Under the pieces are notes generated by a model. It was given only the letters and a program-made list of their open reading frames with translations. It ran no database searches and was not told the DNA's origin. DNA of 19,785 bases. Origin: Candidatus Saccharimonadales bacterium. GTDB lineage: Bacteria > Patescibacteriota > Saccharimonadia > Saccharimonadales > Saccharimonadaceae. This document shows, in pieces, positions 14,493 to 19,785 of this stretch (the first letter of the stretch is position 1; every line of letters begins with the position of its first letter). Location of the stretch: assembly GCA_030145955.1 (NCBI GenBank), contig JASLCR010000012.1:1-19785 (forward strand). Direction: 5' to 3'. The position numbers were made by a program, and so were the translations under genes.

Positions 14493-15555
14493 CGTTCAAA
14501 GGCTTATCGATTAATAATGGATCTACGCCTTGTTCGCGGTCGGCAATCTTTACGATGTCTTTATCCACCTTACTAAGTTCTTTATGAGCGTTATTGTAAT
14601 GGTTCACTGTCGTGCCAAGACTCGCGCCTAACTTTTGCATAAACGTCTCGAACTTCGCAATGTGCACACCAAGTTTACCAACCCGAACCTGAATATCTTT
14701 CGCTTGCTCTTCAATCTGCAAACTTCGCAGACCCTGCAAGACAGTCTGCAGGTATGCCATAAAGCTGGTAGGGCTTACAATAATAACGCGTTTGTCGCGG
14801 AATGCGTATTCAATCAAATCGCGTGAACTACCGCCCTGCCCGACATTATTAATAAGCAAGTCATAGTAAAGCGACTCACTTGGAATGAACATAAAAGCAA
14901 AATCCATTGTCTTCTCGCCCGGACGAATATACTTACTCGTCTCATCAATCCTACCCTTCAAGTCAGTTTTTACTTTTTGCAGTAGCAATTCACGCTCTTT
15001 GCCGCTTGCTTCGATCATACGATTATAGTTTTCCAAAGAGAACTTTGAATCAACCGGAAGTATCTGTCCTTTCTCGAGAAAGATAGCTGCGTCGACAACT
15101 TCGCCGTCTTTAAATTTATACTGCATCTGGTACTGACCAACGGGCAAAACGTTCTCCAGCACACTCTGAAGATAAAATTCGCCAAACACACCACGTTGCT
15201 TCGGGTTCGATAGAACATTCTGCAATGTCTTTAATTCGTCAGCGACATCAACAACTCGACGATTTGTCTCATCCAGCTTTGCGAGCCGCTGCGTTACATC
15301 AGCGACAAGCTTTGCGCTTTCTGTCAGCTGTTTTCCGACGGCCTGCTGCACAGACAGGTTACTACGCTCCAGTTTATCGCCCATTGTTTGCTGCAACTGC
15401 GCAATTGTGCGAGACAATTCCGTTACATCACCCTTGACCAGCTCGACTGCCGAGGCATTCTTCAGCTCCTTTAGCCGTTGATTCATAATAAAAATAACAA
15501 GCCCAAATCCAGCGAGCAATGCCGCAAACAGTAATGTAACCATAAGTGTATCCAT
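14488..15555 (-). CDS. rmuC: RmuC family DNA recombination protein
   Basis: RmuC proteins limit inversions at short inverted repeats in E. coli and are predicted nucleases with a PD-(D/E)XK-like core. The 355 residues begin with one membrane helix (about 4-24), continue as a long coiled coil (about 25-115, with SRTIAQLQQTMGDKLERSN), and then show the RmuC domain: KQRGVFGEFYLQSVLENVLP (119-138), the catalytic-type VDSKFS (168-173), and FMFIPSESLYYDLL, VIIVSPTSFMAYL. The length is on the short side for the family (E. coli about 475) because the coiled coil is shorter. The ATG at 15555 follows the extended -10 TGcTATACT by 8 nt with no Shine-Dalgarno site. Confidence 0.92.
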   Translation of the reverse strand: MDTLMVTLLFAALLAGFGLVIFIMNQRLKELKNASAVELVKGDVTELSRTIAQLQQTMGDKLERSNLSVQQAVGKQLTESAKLVADVTQRLAKLDETNRRVVDVADELKTLQNVLSNPKQRGVFGEFYLQSVLENVLPVGQYQMQYKFKDGEVVDAAIFLEKGQILPVDSKFSLENYNRMIEASGKERELLLQKVKTDLKGRIDETSKYIRPGEKTMDFAFMFIPSESLYYDLLINNVGQGGSSRDLIEYAFRDKRVIIVSPTSFMAYLQTVLQGLRSLQIEEQAKDIQVRVGKLGVHIAKFETFMQKLGASLGTTVNHYNNAHKELSKVDKDIVKIADREQGVDPLLIDKPLNE

Positions 15556-15563
15556 ATGTATTT

Positions 15564-15572
15564 AGTATAGCA
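15564..15572 (-). promoter_or_regulatory. Extended -10 of rmuC
   Basis: Minus-strand TGcTATACT; the hexamer (15564-15569) ends 8 nt before the ATG at 15555, giving a predicted leader of about 1-2 nt. The same TGcTATACT occurs before the PAP2 gene. Confidence 0.6.
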
Positions 15573-15658
15573 CTAGGAAGCGAGCGAAAAGACCGACGGT
15601 CATTTTTCCGAGCGACGACGTGCTTCACTGATAAGCACATATCGGTATAGCACTAGGA
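15565..15658. repeat. 14-bp direct repeat pair flanking the rmuC upstream gap
   Basis: GTATAGCACTAGGA occurs at 15565-15578 and again at 15645-15658, exactly 80 bp apart. The first copy is the rmuC -10 region (read on the minus strand). The second overlaps the stop codon of the upstream membrane protein gene and has a weakened hexamer, TATACC in place of TATACT. Confidence 0.8.
15587..15601 (-). terminator. Weak putative terminator in the gap upstream of rmuC
   Basis: On the minus strand GACC, loop GTC, GGTC (15601-15591) is followed by TTTT (15590-15587). The stem is only 4 bp, so this is a weak candidate for ending the PAP2 / membrane protein transcript. A separate 6-bp hairpin, GTGCTT with AAGCAC, lies at 15620-15638. 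Confidence 0.3.
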
Positions 15659-16147
15659 CATTAAGACAAGACGTACGGCGACAAGTGAGATAATTGACAA
15701 ACCAAGTGCAATGTAAAAGCTACGGATTCGTGCTAACCATGCGAACGCTGCGTACGCAACACCAAAGATTAGCGCAATAATCAACGCACTCACCCACCAA
15801 TCGAGCGATGATATAAGTCCAACGACACCCCAGAGTGAGGCAGTAGCAAAAATGACAATCAAAAGTGGACGATACACACGCGAACGAACCATCGCGAACA
15901 GTCCGCCAAATGCAGTAAGCAGCATCGCTATAGCTGCGCCGTACACTTCTTTAGTTTCACACCTTTCAAGCGTGCCAGTTGCCTGTTCGCATAGAGCGGG
16001 AGTAAACACGTAACGATCAAGAGCGATATAAATAGCATACGTGACAATACCGACTACTAGTCCTATGAAAAAAATTCTTATAATTTCTTGACGCGTCATC
16101 GCCACGAGCGCTGGACGCGGCTGCTCTAATACCTTTGTTGACGCCAT
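15653..16147 (-). CDS. Multi-pass membrane protein, unknown function
   Basis: A 164-residue protein I do not recognise. It has a polar N-terminus (about 20 residues) and then four to five hydrophobic helices: about 25-45 (IFFIGLVVGIVTYAIYIAL), 70-90 (AAIAMLLTAFGGLFAMV), 95-112, 118-138 (WVSALIIALIFGVAYAAFAW) and 145-163. Between helices 1 and 2 lies a loop with two cysteines (ALCEQATGTLERCE) that could form a disulfide if it is outside the cell. The start has a GGGAGAGG purine run. It follows the PAP2 gene by 28 nt on the same strand, and a TAGAAT hexamer (16178-16183) offers a possible own promoter. No catalytic motif is seen. Confidence 0.7.
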   Translation of the reverse strand: MASTKVLEQPRPALVAMTRQEIIRIFFIGLVVGIVTYAIYIALDRYVFTPALCEQATGTLERCETKEVYGAAIAMLLTAFGGLFAMVRSRVYRPLLIVIFATASLWGVVGLISSLDWWVSALIIALIFGVAYAAFAWLARIRSFYIALGLSIISLVAVRLVLMS

Positions 16148-16175
16148 ACCTCTCCCGTATTTACGTTGTTAAAGA

Positions 16176-16679
16176 CTATTCTACACTTTTCTTGCGGTTT
16201 TTACGACTTTTCGCCGTAATTTTCCTATCAGCCTGAAGATACCAAGGAATTCCCGCACAGGCGATCACCATACCACCGATAACATCAAGTGGTGTATGTA
16301 CCAAACCAACCACGCGTCCTACTGCAATTAATACGGTCAATATCGCAAGCGTTATTGCTATTTTCACTCGTCGTGCCTCAAACCAGACCGCGAGCGTAAT
16401 TGCCGTGCAAAAAAGTATATGGTCTGATGGAAAACCTGGATTATTAAGAAACGATGCGCCCGCTTCCAAGCCAAGTTTCTCAAACGGCCGCATTGCCTCC
16501 GGCTGGAATACAGCGCCAATTAATTTTGCTGCCAGATACGCCGTAAGACCTGCCATTAAAATACGAGCGTAAGCCTGGTACTTCTTATTATTTGGAATCA
16601 GGAGAAGTATCCATACCCCTATAACTATGACCGGTATTACTAATGCATCGGCAAGAATCTTTACGATCAGTTCGTTCAT
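16176..16679 (-). CDS. PAP2-superfamily phosphatase, possibly undecaprenyl-diphosphatase
   Basis: Integral membrane phosphatase of the PAP2 type, 167 residues with about five hydrophobic helices. Signature parts: R64-P65 in EAMRPF, PSDH at 84-87 in GFPSDH, and GRVVGLVHTPLD, which places R122, H128 and D132 with the spacing R-x5-H-x3-D of the third motif; H128 is the expected nucleophile. The lysine of the first motif is not at its usual distance from RP. FPSDH rather than PSGH is, as I recall, typical of BcrC-type undecaprenyl-pyrophosphate phosphatases, so recycling of the peptidoglycan lipid carrier is a reasonable but unproved role. The C-terminal tail is very basic (KSRKNRKK). The extended -10 ends 8 nt before the ATG. 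Confidence 0.8.
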   Translation of the reverse strand: MNELIVKILADALVIPVIVIGVWILLLIPNNKKYQAYARILMAGLTAYLAAKLIGAVFQPEAMRPFEKLGLEAGASFLNNPGFPSDHILFCTAITLAVWFEARRVKIAITLAILTVLIAVGRVVGLVHTPLDVIGGMVIACAGIPWYLQADRKITAKSRKNRKKSVE

Positions 16680-16687
16680 ACCTTTCT

Positions 16688-16696
16688 AGTATAGCA
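16688..16696 (-). promoter_or_regulatory. Extended -10 of the PAP2 gene
   Basis: Minus-strand TGcTATACT; the hexamer (16688-16693) ends 8 nt before the ATG at 16679. The only Shine-Dalgarno-like run (AGAAAGG) lies between hexamer and ATG and would be largely outside the predicted transcript. Confidence 0.6.
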
Positions 16697-16731
16697 CTGG
16701 AGACTGAGGCTAAGTACATACTAAACTACCC

Positions 16732-16743
16732 CTGTGTACACAG
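16732..16743. promoter_or_regulatory. 12-bp palindrome, possible operator for the VIT gene
   Basis: CTGTGTACACAG is a perfect 12-bp palindrome in the 100-bp divergent gap between the PAP2 and VIT genes. It sits 23 bp upstream of the VIT -10 hexamer, just before the -35 position. It does not look like a Fur or DtxR box. Function is inferred from position only. Confidence 0.35.
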
Positions 16744-16766
16744 TATTCGTACCTCTTCATTTCCTG

Positions 16767-16772
16767 TACAAT
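16767..16772 (+). promoter_or_regulatory. -10 element of the VIT gene
   Basis: TACAAT preceded by TG. The hexamer ends 7 nt before the ATG at 16780, and it overlaps the upstream in-frame ATG at 16771, which therefore cannot be within the transcript made from this promoter. Confidence 0.6.
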
Positions 16773-16779
16773 GAATCAT

Positions 16780-17331
16780 ATGAGTAAAGCCGAAGAATCA
16801 ACAAACAGTAAATTCAATAAACTGCGTGCCGCGGTACTTGGTGCTAATGACGGTATCGTTTCAACTTCAAGTGTTGTGATGGGTGTTGCCGGTGCAGGCG
16901 CTGATAACAAAGTTATTTTTACTGCTGGCATGGCTGCATTAGTTGCTGGCGCGCTCTCAATGGCTGTTGGTGAGTATGTCTCGGTTGCCTCGCAGCGCGA
17001 TGCCGAAGAAGTTCATGTCAACGAAGTTCATGGCGGTACACCAGAGGGGCACGAATTCACTAGCCCGTCTCAGGCGGCTATCGCATCATTTGCCTCGTTC
17101 AGCGTAGGTGGCCTGGTGCCATTCTTGGCAGTTGTTGCTGCACCAAGCGCTCTCAAGGTGTGGGCAACCGTAGGCGCAGTGCTTATTGCACTCTTTCTCA
17201 CCGGCTACTTTAGCGCCATGGCCGGTAATGCACGCAAACTTCGTGCCGTGATTCGGGTTATCGTTGGCGGACTACTTGCAATGGCGATTACCTACTACAT
17301 TGGTGTTGCCTTTGGCGCAGTAATTTCATAG
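16780..17331 (+). CDS. Compact VIT1/CCC1-family membrane protein (Fe/Mn transporter type)
   Basis: Member of the VIT1/CCC1 family, whose known members move Fe2+ or Mn2+ across membranes. I start at ATG 16780 (MSKAEEST, 183 residues) because the ATG at 16771 lies inside the -10 hexamer. The N-terminal hallmark is clear: LRAAVLGANDGIVSTSSVVMGVAGAG (15-40), AALVAGALSMAVGEYVSVASQRDAEE (52-77). In full-length members a helical cytosolic domain of some 60-90 residues follows here and supplies glutamate and methionine metal ligands; this protein has only about 20 residues with three histidines (VHVNEVHGGTPEGHEF) before PSQAAIASFASFSVGG and the last three helices. Metal specificity is therefore open. 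Predicted transcript is leaderless. Confidence 0.85.
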   Translation: MSKAEESTNSKFNKLRAAVLGANDGIVSTSSVVMGVAGAGADNKVIFTAGMAALVAGALSMAVGEYVSVASQRDAEEVHVNEVHGGTPEGHEFTSPSQAAIASFASFSVGGLVPFLAVVAAPSALKVWATVGAVLIALFLTGYFSAMAGNARKLRAVIRVIVGGLLAMAITYYIGVAFGAVIS

Positions 17332-17364
17332 TCTCATTCGCTTCAGCTTCATGGACACTACGGG

Positions 17365-17373
17365 TGGTATACT
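17365..17373 (+). promoter_or_regulatory. Extended -10 of the MscS gene
   Basis: TGgTATACT; the hexamer (17368-17373) ends 7 nt before the ATG at 17381. It lies inside the longer reading frame that begins at 17351, which argues against that start. Confidence 0.6.
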
Positions 17374-17380
17374 AAATATC

Positions 17381-18241
17381 ATGAATGATGTTTTTCTCGC
17401 TCTTATCGCACCTAAAAATCTTTTACTTGTCGCTATCGTTGCTGGAGTTTCGCTTATACTGCAATATTCCTGCAAGAAAATCGTCCAGGGAATTGTCCGC
17501 CATACCGTTAGAGCCGCCAAGTTTGAAACAAAGCGAGAAGAGATCCAGCGCGAAGATACCTTAATTTCTATCGTATACACGACAAGTCGAGTATTAATCT
17601 GGCTTATTGCATTCCTTCTTATATTGCAAATCTACAAAATCAACATCGCTCCAATCATTGCTGGGGCAGGAGTTGTTGGAATTGCGCTCGGCTTTGGCGC
17701 CCAGGCTATCGTAAAAGACTTTCTCGCTGGTATTTTTATACTTGCCGAAAATCAATACCGGGTTGGCGACGTACTCATGGTCAACCAAGACGTTTCAGGC
17801 ACAGTAGAATCAATTAGCCTTCGCATGACGGTACTTCGCGGACTCGATGGTCGTGTTCATTATGTACCAAATGGCACAATCCAAATTGCCACCAACCTTA
17901 CAATGGAATTTGCAAATGTTGAGCTCGATATTAATGTTGGCTACGATTCAGATATCGACAAAGTGGAGCGCACGGTTAATAAGGTTGGCCAAAAAATCTA
18001 TGAAGACAAAAAATGGAAAGGCATTACACTCGAGCCACCACACATGCTGCGTGTCGACCGCTTTACCGATACAGCGATCGTCATCAAAGTCGTGTGTAAG
18101 ACCGCTCCGATTCGCCAGTGGGAAGTGCGGAGCGAAATCCTACGTCAGCTAAAGAAAACCTTTGAAAAAGAAGGTATCGACATGCCTCACCGTCAGCCTG
18201 TTGCTCCAAGCCAGGCAGATAAAGACGCTGAGGAAAAGTAG
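17381..18241 (+). CDS. MscS-family mechanosensitive channel
   Basis: Small-conductance mechanosensitive channel that opens when membrane tension rises and so protects against osmotic downshock. From ATG 17381 it has 286 residues. Hydrophobic helices lie at about 10-28 and 60-78; the pore helix TM3 is AGAGVVGIALGFGAQAIVKDFLAG, with the Gly/Ala pattern typical of MscS. GIFILAENQYRVGDVL starts the beta domain, then GTVESISLRMTVLRGLDGRVHYVPNG, and the C-terminal alpha/beta part ends with GIDMPHRQ, matching the IPFPHR-type end of the family. The tail is polar. The frame is open back to an ATG at 17351, but a -10 element lies between, so the shorter start is preferred. Confidence 0.93.
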   Translation: MNDVFLALIAPKNLLLVAIVAGVSLILQYSCKKIVQGIVRHTVRAAKFETKREEIQREDTLISIVYTTSRVLIWLIAFLLILQIYKINIAPIIAGAGVVGIALGFGAQAIVKDFLAGIFILAENQYRVGDVLMVNQDVSGTVESISLRMTVLRGLDGRVHYVPNGTIQIATNLTMEFANVELDINVGYDSDIDKVERTVNKVGQKIYEDKKWKGITLEPPHMLRVDRFTDTAIVIKVVCKTAPIRQWEVRSEILRQLKKTFEKEGIDMPHRQPVAPSQADKDAEEK

Positions 18242-18253
18242 CGCTTGCTACTT
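18236..18253. terminator. Hairpin shared by the MscS gene and the convergent gene
   Basis: AAGTAGC (18236-18242) and GCTACTT (18247-18253) form a perfect 7-bp inverted repeat with a 4-nt loop GCTT. It contains both stop codons of the convergent genes. T-runs on either side are short (TTCTTC and TTTTCC), so its strength as a terminator is uncertain. Confidence 0.5.
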
Positions 18254-18742
18254 CTTCGCAGACTTTGCAGTAAACCCATCACGGGTTTCAAACAAGAAGT
18301 AGCCACCCACAACTGCACCGAGCACAGCGCCAAACAAGCTTGATACTTCAAACGTAATAACAAAATATACTACTGAAGAAACCACGCTCACAAGTAGTGC
18401 AAGAAAAACGAGATCCCAACCTTTTTTCTGTTTCGCTTTGAGTGCTGCAATCGCCGTCGCCTCGAGATAAGTCACCACTGCGAGAAACGCTAGGCTCACC
18501 CAAGCAGCTAAGATGAATTTGCCAGTCGATGCGGCAGCGTATGGTGCATATATCGAACTGAGTAGTGAGGCACCTGTCAAAATTGGCACAAGGCTAAGCA
18601 CGCTTAGAACCGACAAAATCACGCCGATAAGTACAATCCACCATGCATTGGCTACGATCCATTCCCTTGCATTCTTCGGTAGGTGTGGCACCTGCTTAAA
18701 TAATTCGCTTCCTGCTTTTTCAATATCTTCCACTACACGCAT
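18248..18742 (-). CDS. Multi-pass membrane protein, unknown function
   Basis: Not recognised. I start at ATG 18742 (MRVVEDIEKAGSEL, 164 residues) because GAGAGGGG lies at the right distance upstream and the alternative GTG at 18778 would lie upstream of the predicted transcript start. The first about 30 residues are polar and amphipathic (EKAGSELFKQVPHLPKNAREWI). Four hydrophobic segments follow: about 35-60 (WWIVLIGVILSVLSVLSLVPIL), 75-100 (FILAAWVSLAFLAVVTYLEATAI), 108-128 (DLVFLALLVSVVSSVVYFVITF) and 130-147 (LFGAVLGAVVGGYFLFE). The C-terminus is basic (KSAKK). It converges on the MscS gene and shares a hairpin with it. Confidence 0.72.
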   Translation of the reverse strand: MRVVEDIEKAGSELFKQVPHLPKNAREWIVANAWWIVLIGVILSVLSVLSLVPILTGASLLSSIYAPYAAASTGKFILAAWVSLAFLAVVTYLEATAIAALKAKQKKGWDLVFLALLVSVVSSVVYFVITFEVSSLFGAVLGAVVGGYFLFETRDGFTAKSAKK

Positions 18743-18769
18743 ACATATTCCCCTCTCATTGTTTGACTC

Positions 18770-18775
18770 ATCATA
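18770..18775 (-). promoter_or_regulatory. -10 element of the unknown membrane protein gene
   Basis: Minus-strand TATGAT (5 of 6 to consensus), predicted start near 18763, leaving a leader of about 21 nt that holds the GAGAGGGG site before ATG 18742. Confidence 0.45.
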
Positions 18776-18808
18776 CACCCATTTGATTGTGCGTACAACA
18801 AGTAAACC

Positions 18809-19549
18809 TTACACGAGGCTTAATATGTGATGAGCGACAACTTTGTTGTGTGTTATTGGTGCGTGATGGCCTGACGACTCTACGTAAATACCTACATTTT
18901 TGCCAAATTCCATCTCCCTGATGTTTTCAAGATATATCCGCCTGTCTTTCTCGCCAATCAGAAGAATACCAGGTACCTGTAGGGCTTGGAGATCCTCTGC
19001 TAGTGTTGCATGGAGGATTATATGTTTAAGCGAACCTTCTCGTGACTCACGTGAATGATTTGAAAATGGACCGAGCTTTCGCAGCAACGGCCAAAAGACG
19101 TACCGATACCGCGACTCAAGGAGAAGTTTATAGAAGAAACCAGTGTTACGAAGCGTACGATACGCCTGCCCTGCGCTACGATAGATCGGCGGATTCATCA
19201 CGCCAACCGCTTTCACACTTTCAGGATGAAGTTTGGCATACCGCGTAGCAAGAAGTGCCCCCATCGAGTGACCAGCTATTATAATCGGCCCCTGGATATT
19301 AAGTTTTGTTAACGTATTATGTATATGCTCAAGATGATCGGTATAATCATAGCGAACATTGCTCGGTTTCGGCGCGTGACCAAAGCCTAGTAAGTCAATC
19401 ATCACCACCCGATAGCCTTCACCATGAAGATGAGACGCTACCTTTTGCCAATATTTTTTTGACGACAAAAAGCCGTGAAGCAACACAATTGTGCCCTTCT
19501 CGCCCGGAAGAACAGTAACATAACTTGGTGTGCCAGTCGTCTTTTGCAT
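18809..19549 (-). CDS. Alpha/beta-fold hydrolase
   Basis: Serine hydrolase of the alpha/beta fold, 246 residues from ATG 19549. The oxyanion-hole motif HGF (25-27) follows a beta strand, DLLGFG (52-57) is the usual second loop, the nucleophile S95 lies in GHSMG (93-97), the acid is likely D202 in IGEKD, and the base H228 or H229 in SSGHHAP. No signal peptide is seen. The substrate cannot be predicted; esterases, lipases and C-C hydrolases share this pattern. An in-frame TTG at 19588 gives a longer frame, but it lies in the arm of a terminator hairpin and upstream of the TAAAAT hexamer (19560-19565), so I reject it. The gene precedes the membrane protein of unknown function on the same strand, 66 nt away. 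Confidence 0.9.
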   Translation of the reverse strand: MQKTTGTPSYVTVLPGEKGTIVLLHGFLSSKKYWQKVASHLHGEGYRVVMIDLLGFGHAPKPSNVRYDYTDHLEHIHNTLTKLNIQGPIIIAGHSMGALLATRYAKLHPESVKAVGVMNPPIYRSAGQAYRTLRNTGFFYKLLLESRYRYVFWPLLRKLGPFSNHSRESREGSLKHIILHATLAEDLQALQVPGILLIGEKDRRIYLENIREMEFGKNVGIYVESSGHHAPITHNKVVAHHILSLV

Positions 19550-19559
19550 AGCATTTCTT

Positions 19560-19565
19560 ATTTTA
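19560..19565 (-). promoter_or_regulatory. Candidate -10 element of the hydrolase gene
   Basis: Minus-strand TAAAAT ends 10 nt before ATG 19549; the predicted leader is about 3 nt. The surrounding sequence is AT-rich, so the exact hexamer is uncertain. Confidence 0.4.
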
Positions 19566-19586
19566 ATTGATTCATATTCTGTAATC

Positions 19587-19628
19587 AAAATAAAACAGGC
19601 TCACATCTCTGCAAACCTGTTTTATTTT
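19587..19628. terminator. Bidirectional intrinsic terminator upstream of the hydrolase gene
   Basis: AAAATAAAACAGG (19587-19599) and CCTGTTTTATTTT (19616-19628) form a perfect 13-bp inverted repeat with a 16-nt loop. T-rich arms on both strands fit an intrinsic terminator. It starts 11 nt beyond the stop of the partial gene at 19640 and so probably ends that transcript. Confidence 0.8.
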
Positions 19629-19639
19629 TGTGATGGCCG

Positions 19640-19785
19640 CTAGGCACCGATAGACAAAAGTGTCCACGCACCACCACGACCGTCACTACGCAGCCTAAAC
19701 TGCTGAAGGCCATCGCTGAGCGTAAGTATACGACTTACAACTCCGCGACTACGCACCGTCAAGCTGAGGCCTGCATCGACAAACG
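19640..19785 (-). CDS. C-terminal end of an unrecognised protein (5' end outside window)
   Basis: Only one minus-strand frame stays open from the window edge to the TAG at 19640-19642; the other two are closed by stops within about 40 bases. The 47 visible residues end in GRGGAWTLLSIGA and contain SRILTLSDGLQQFRLRSDG. The alternation of hydrophobic and polar residues suggests beta strands. I cannot assign a family. The strong hairpin just downstream supports that this is a real gene end. Confidence 0.65.
   Translation of the reverse strand, partial: FVDAGLSLTVRSRGVVSRILTLSDGLQQFRLRSDGRGGAWTLLSIGA

Noticed and set aside
19550..19588. Hydrolase start at TTG 19588
   Set aside because: This codon lies in the left arm of the intrinsic terminator and upstream of the likely -10 element.
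1..19785. CRISPR arrays, tRNA or rRNA genes, insertion sequences or prophage genes
   Set aside because: No regularly spaced repeats, cloverleaf-like sequences, transposase or integrase motifs were seen by reading both strands; a dedicated search was not possible.

Overview
This window looks like part of a small, gene-dense bacterial genome of the candidate phyla radiation (Patescibacteria), most plausibly Saccharibacteria (TM7). The phylum is an inference from overall gene style: packed genes, many small membrane proteins, many starts placed just downstream of a -10 element, and a lone cytochrome bo3-type oxidase operon, which has been reported in some environmental Saccharibacteria. UGA is a stop codon here (cyoB, cyoC and the SGNH gene end with it), which argues against the recoded Gracilibacteria and Absconditabacteria. 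No rRNA, tRNA, CRISPR array, insertion sequence or phage gene was recognised, and no gap between genes exceeds about 100 bases.

Layout. 1-397 (-): inorganic pyrophosphatase, cut by the window edge. It diverges from a plus-strand pair, glycerophosphodiester phosphodiesterase and a phospholipase D-like protein (465-2162). 2172-3701 (-): thioredoxin reductase behind a membrane-anchored FKBP prolyl isomerase. 3778-8548 (-): the operon cyoA-cyoB-cyoC-cyoD-cyoE for a quinol oxidase and its haem O synthase, with overlapping stop/start codons. 8614-9045 (+): a YbaN/DUF454 membrane protein, divergent from cyoA. 9054-13203 (-): pheS, an SGNH hydrolase, pheT. 13223-13462 (-): a small tail-anchored protein, divergent from a MIP-family channel (13543-14439, +) that has a lysine-rich N-terminal tail. 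14488-16679 (-): rmuC, a membrane protein of unknown function and a PAP2 phosphatase. 16780-18241 (+): a compact VIT/CCC1-like transporter and an MscS channel. 18248-19549 (-): a membrane protein of unknown function and an alpha/beta hydrolase. 19640-19785 (-): the C-terminal end of an unrecognised gene.

How the genes fit together. The cyo genes would build a terminal oxidase that burns O2 and pumps protons. No quinone or haem biosynthesis gene is visible nearby, so the quinol and haem source is open; the oxidase subunit also lacks one histidine of the known ubiquinone site. The other genes serve envelope upkeep (PAP2, MscS, PLD, GDPD), redox and protein folding (TrxB, FKBP), translation (PheST) and recombination (RmuC).

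The most distinctive features are regulatory. Ten genes have a -10-like hexamer ending only 6-10 nt before the ATG, implying leaderless or nearly leaderless mRNAs. This moves the likely start of the VIT, MscS and hydrolase genes inward. The ppa/GDPD promoters form a nearly perfect palindrome. Other items worth a look are the SGNH hydrolase coupled between pheS and pheT, the MIP channel without the usual arginine after its second NPA, and the VIT protein without its cytosolic metal-binding insert.
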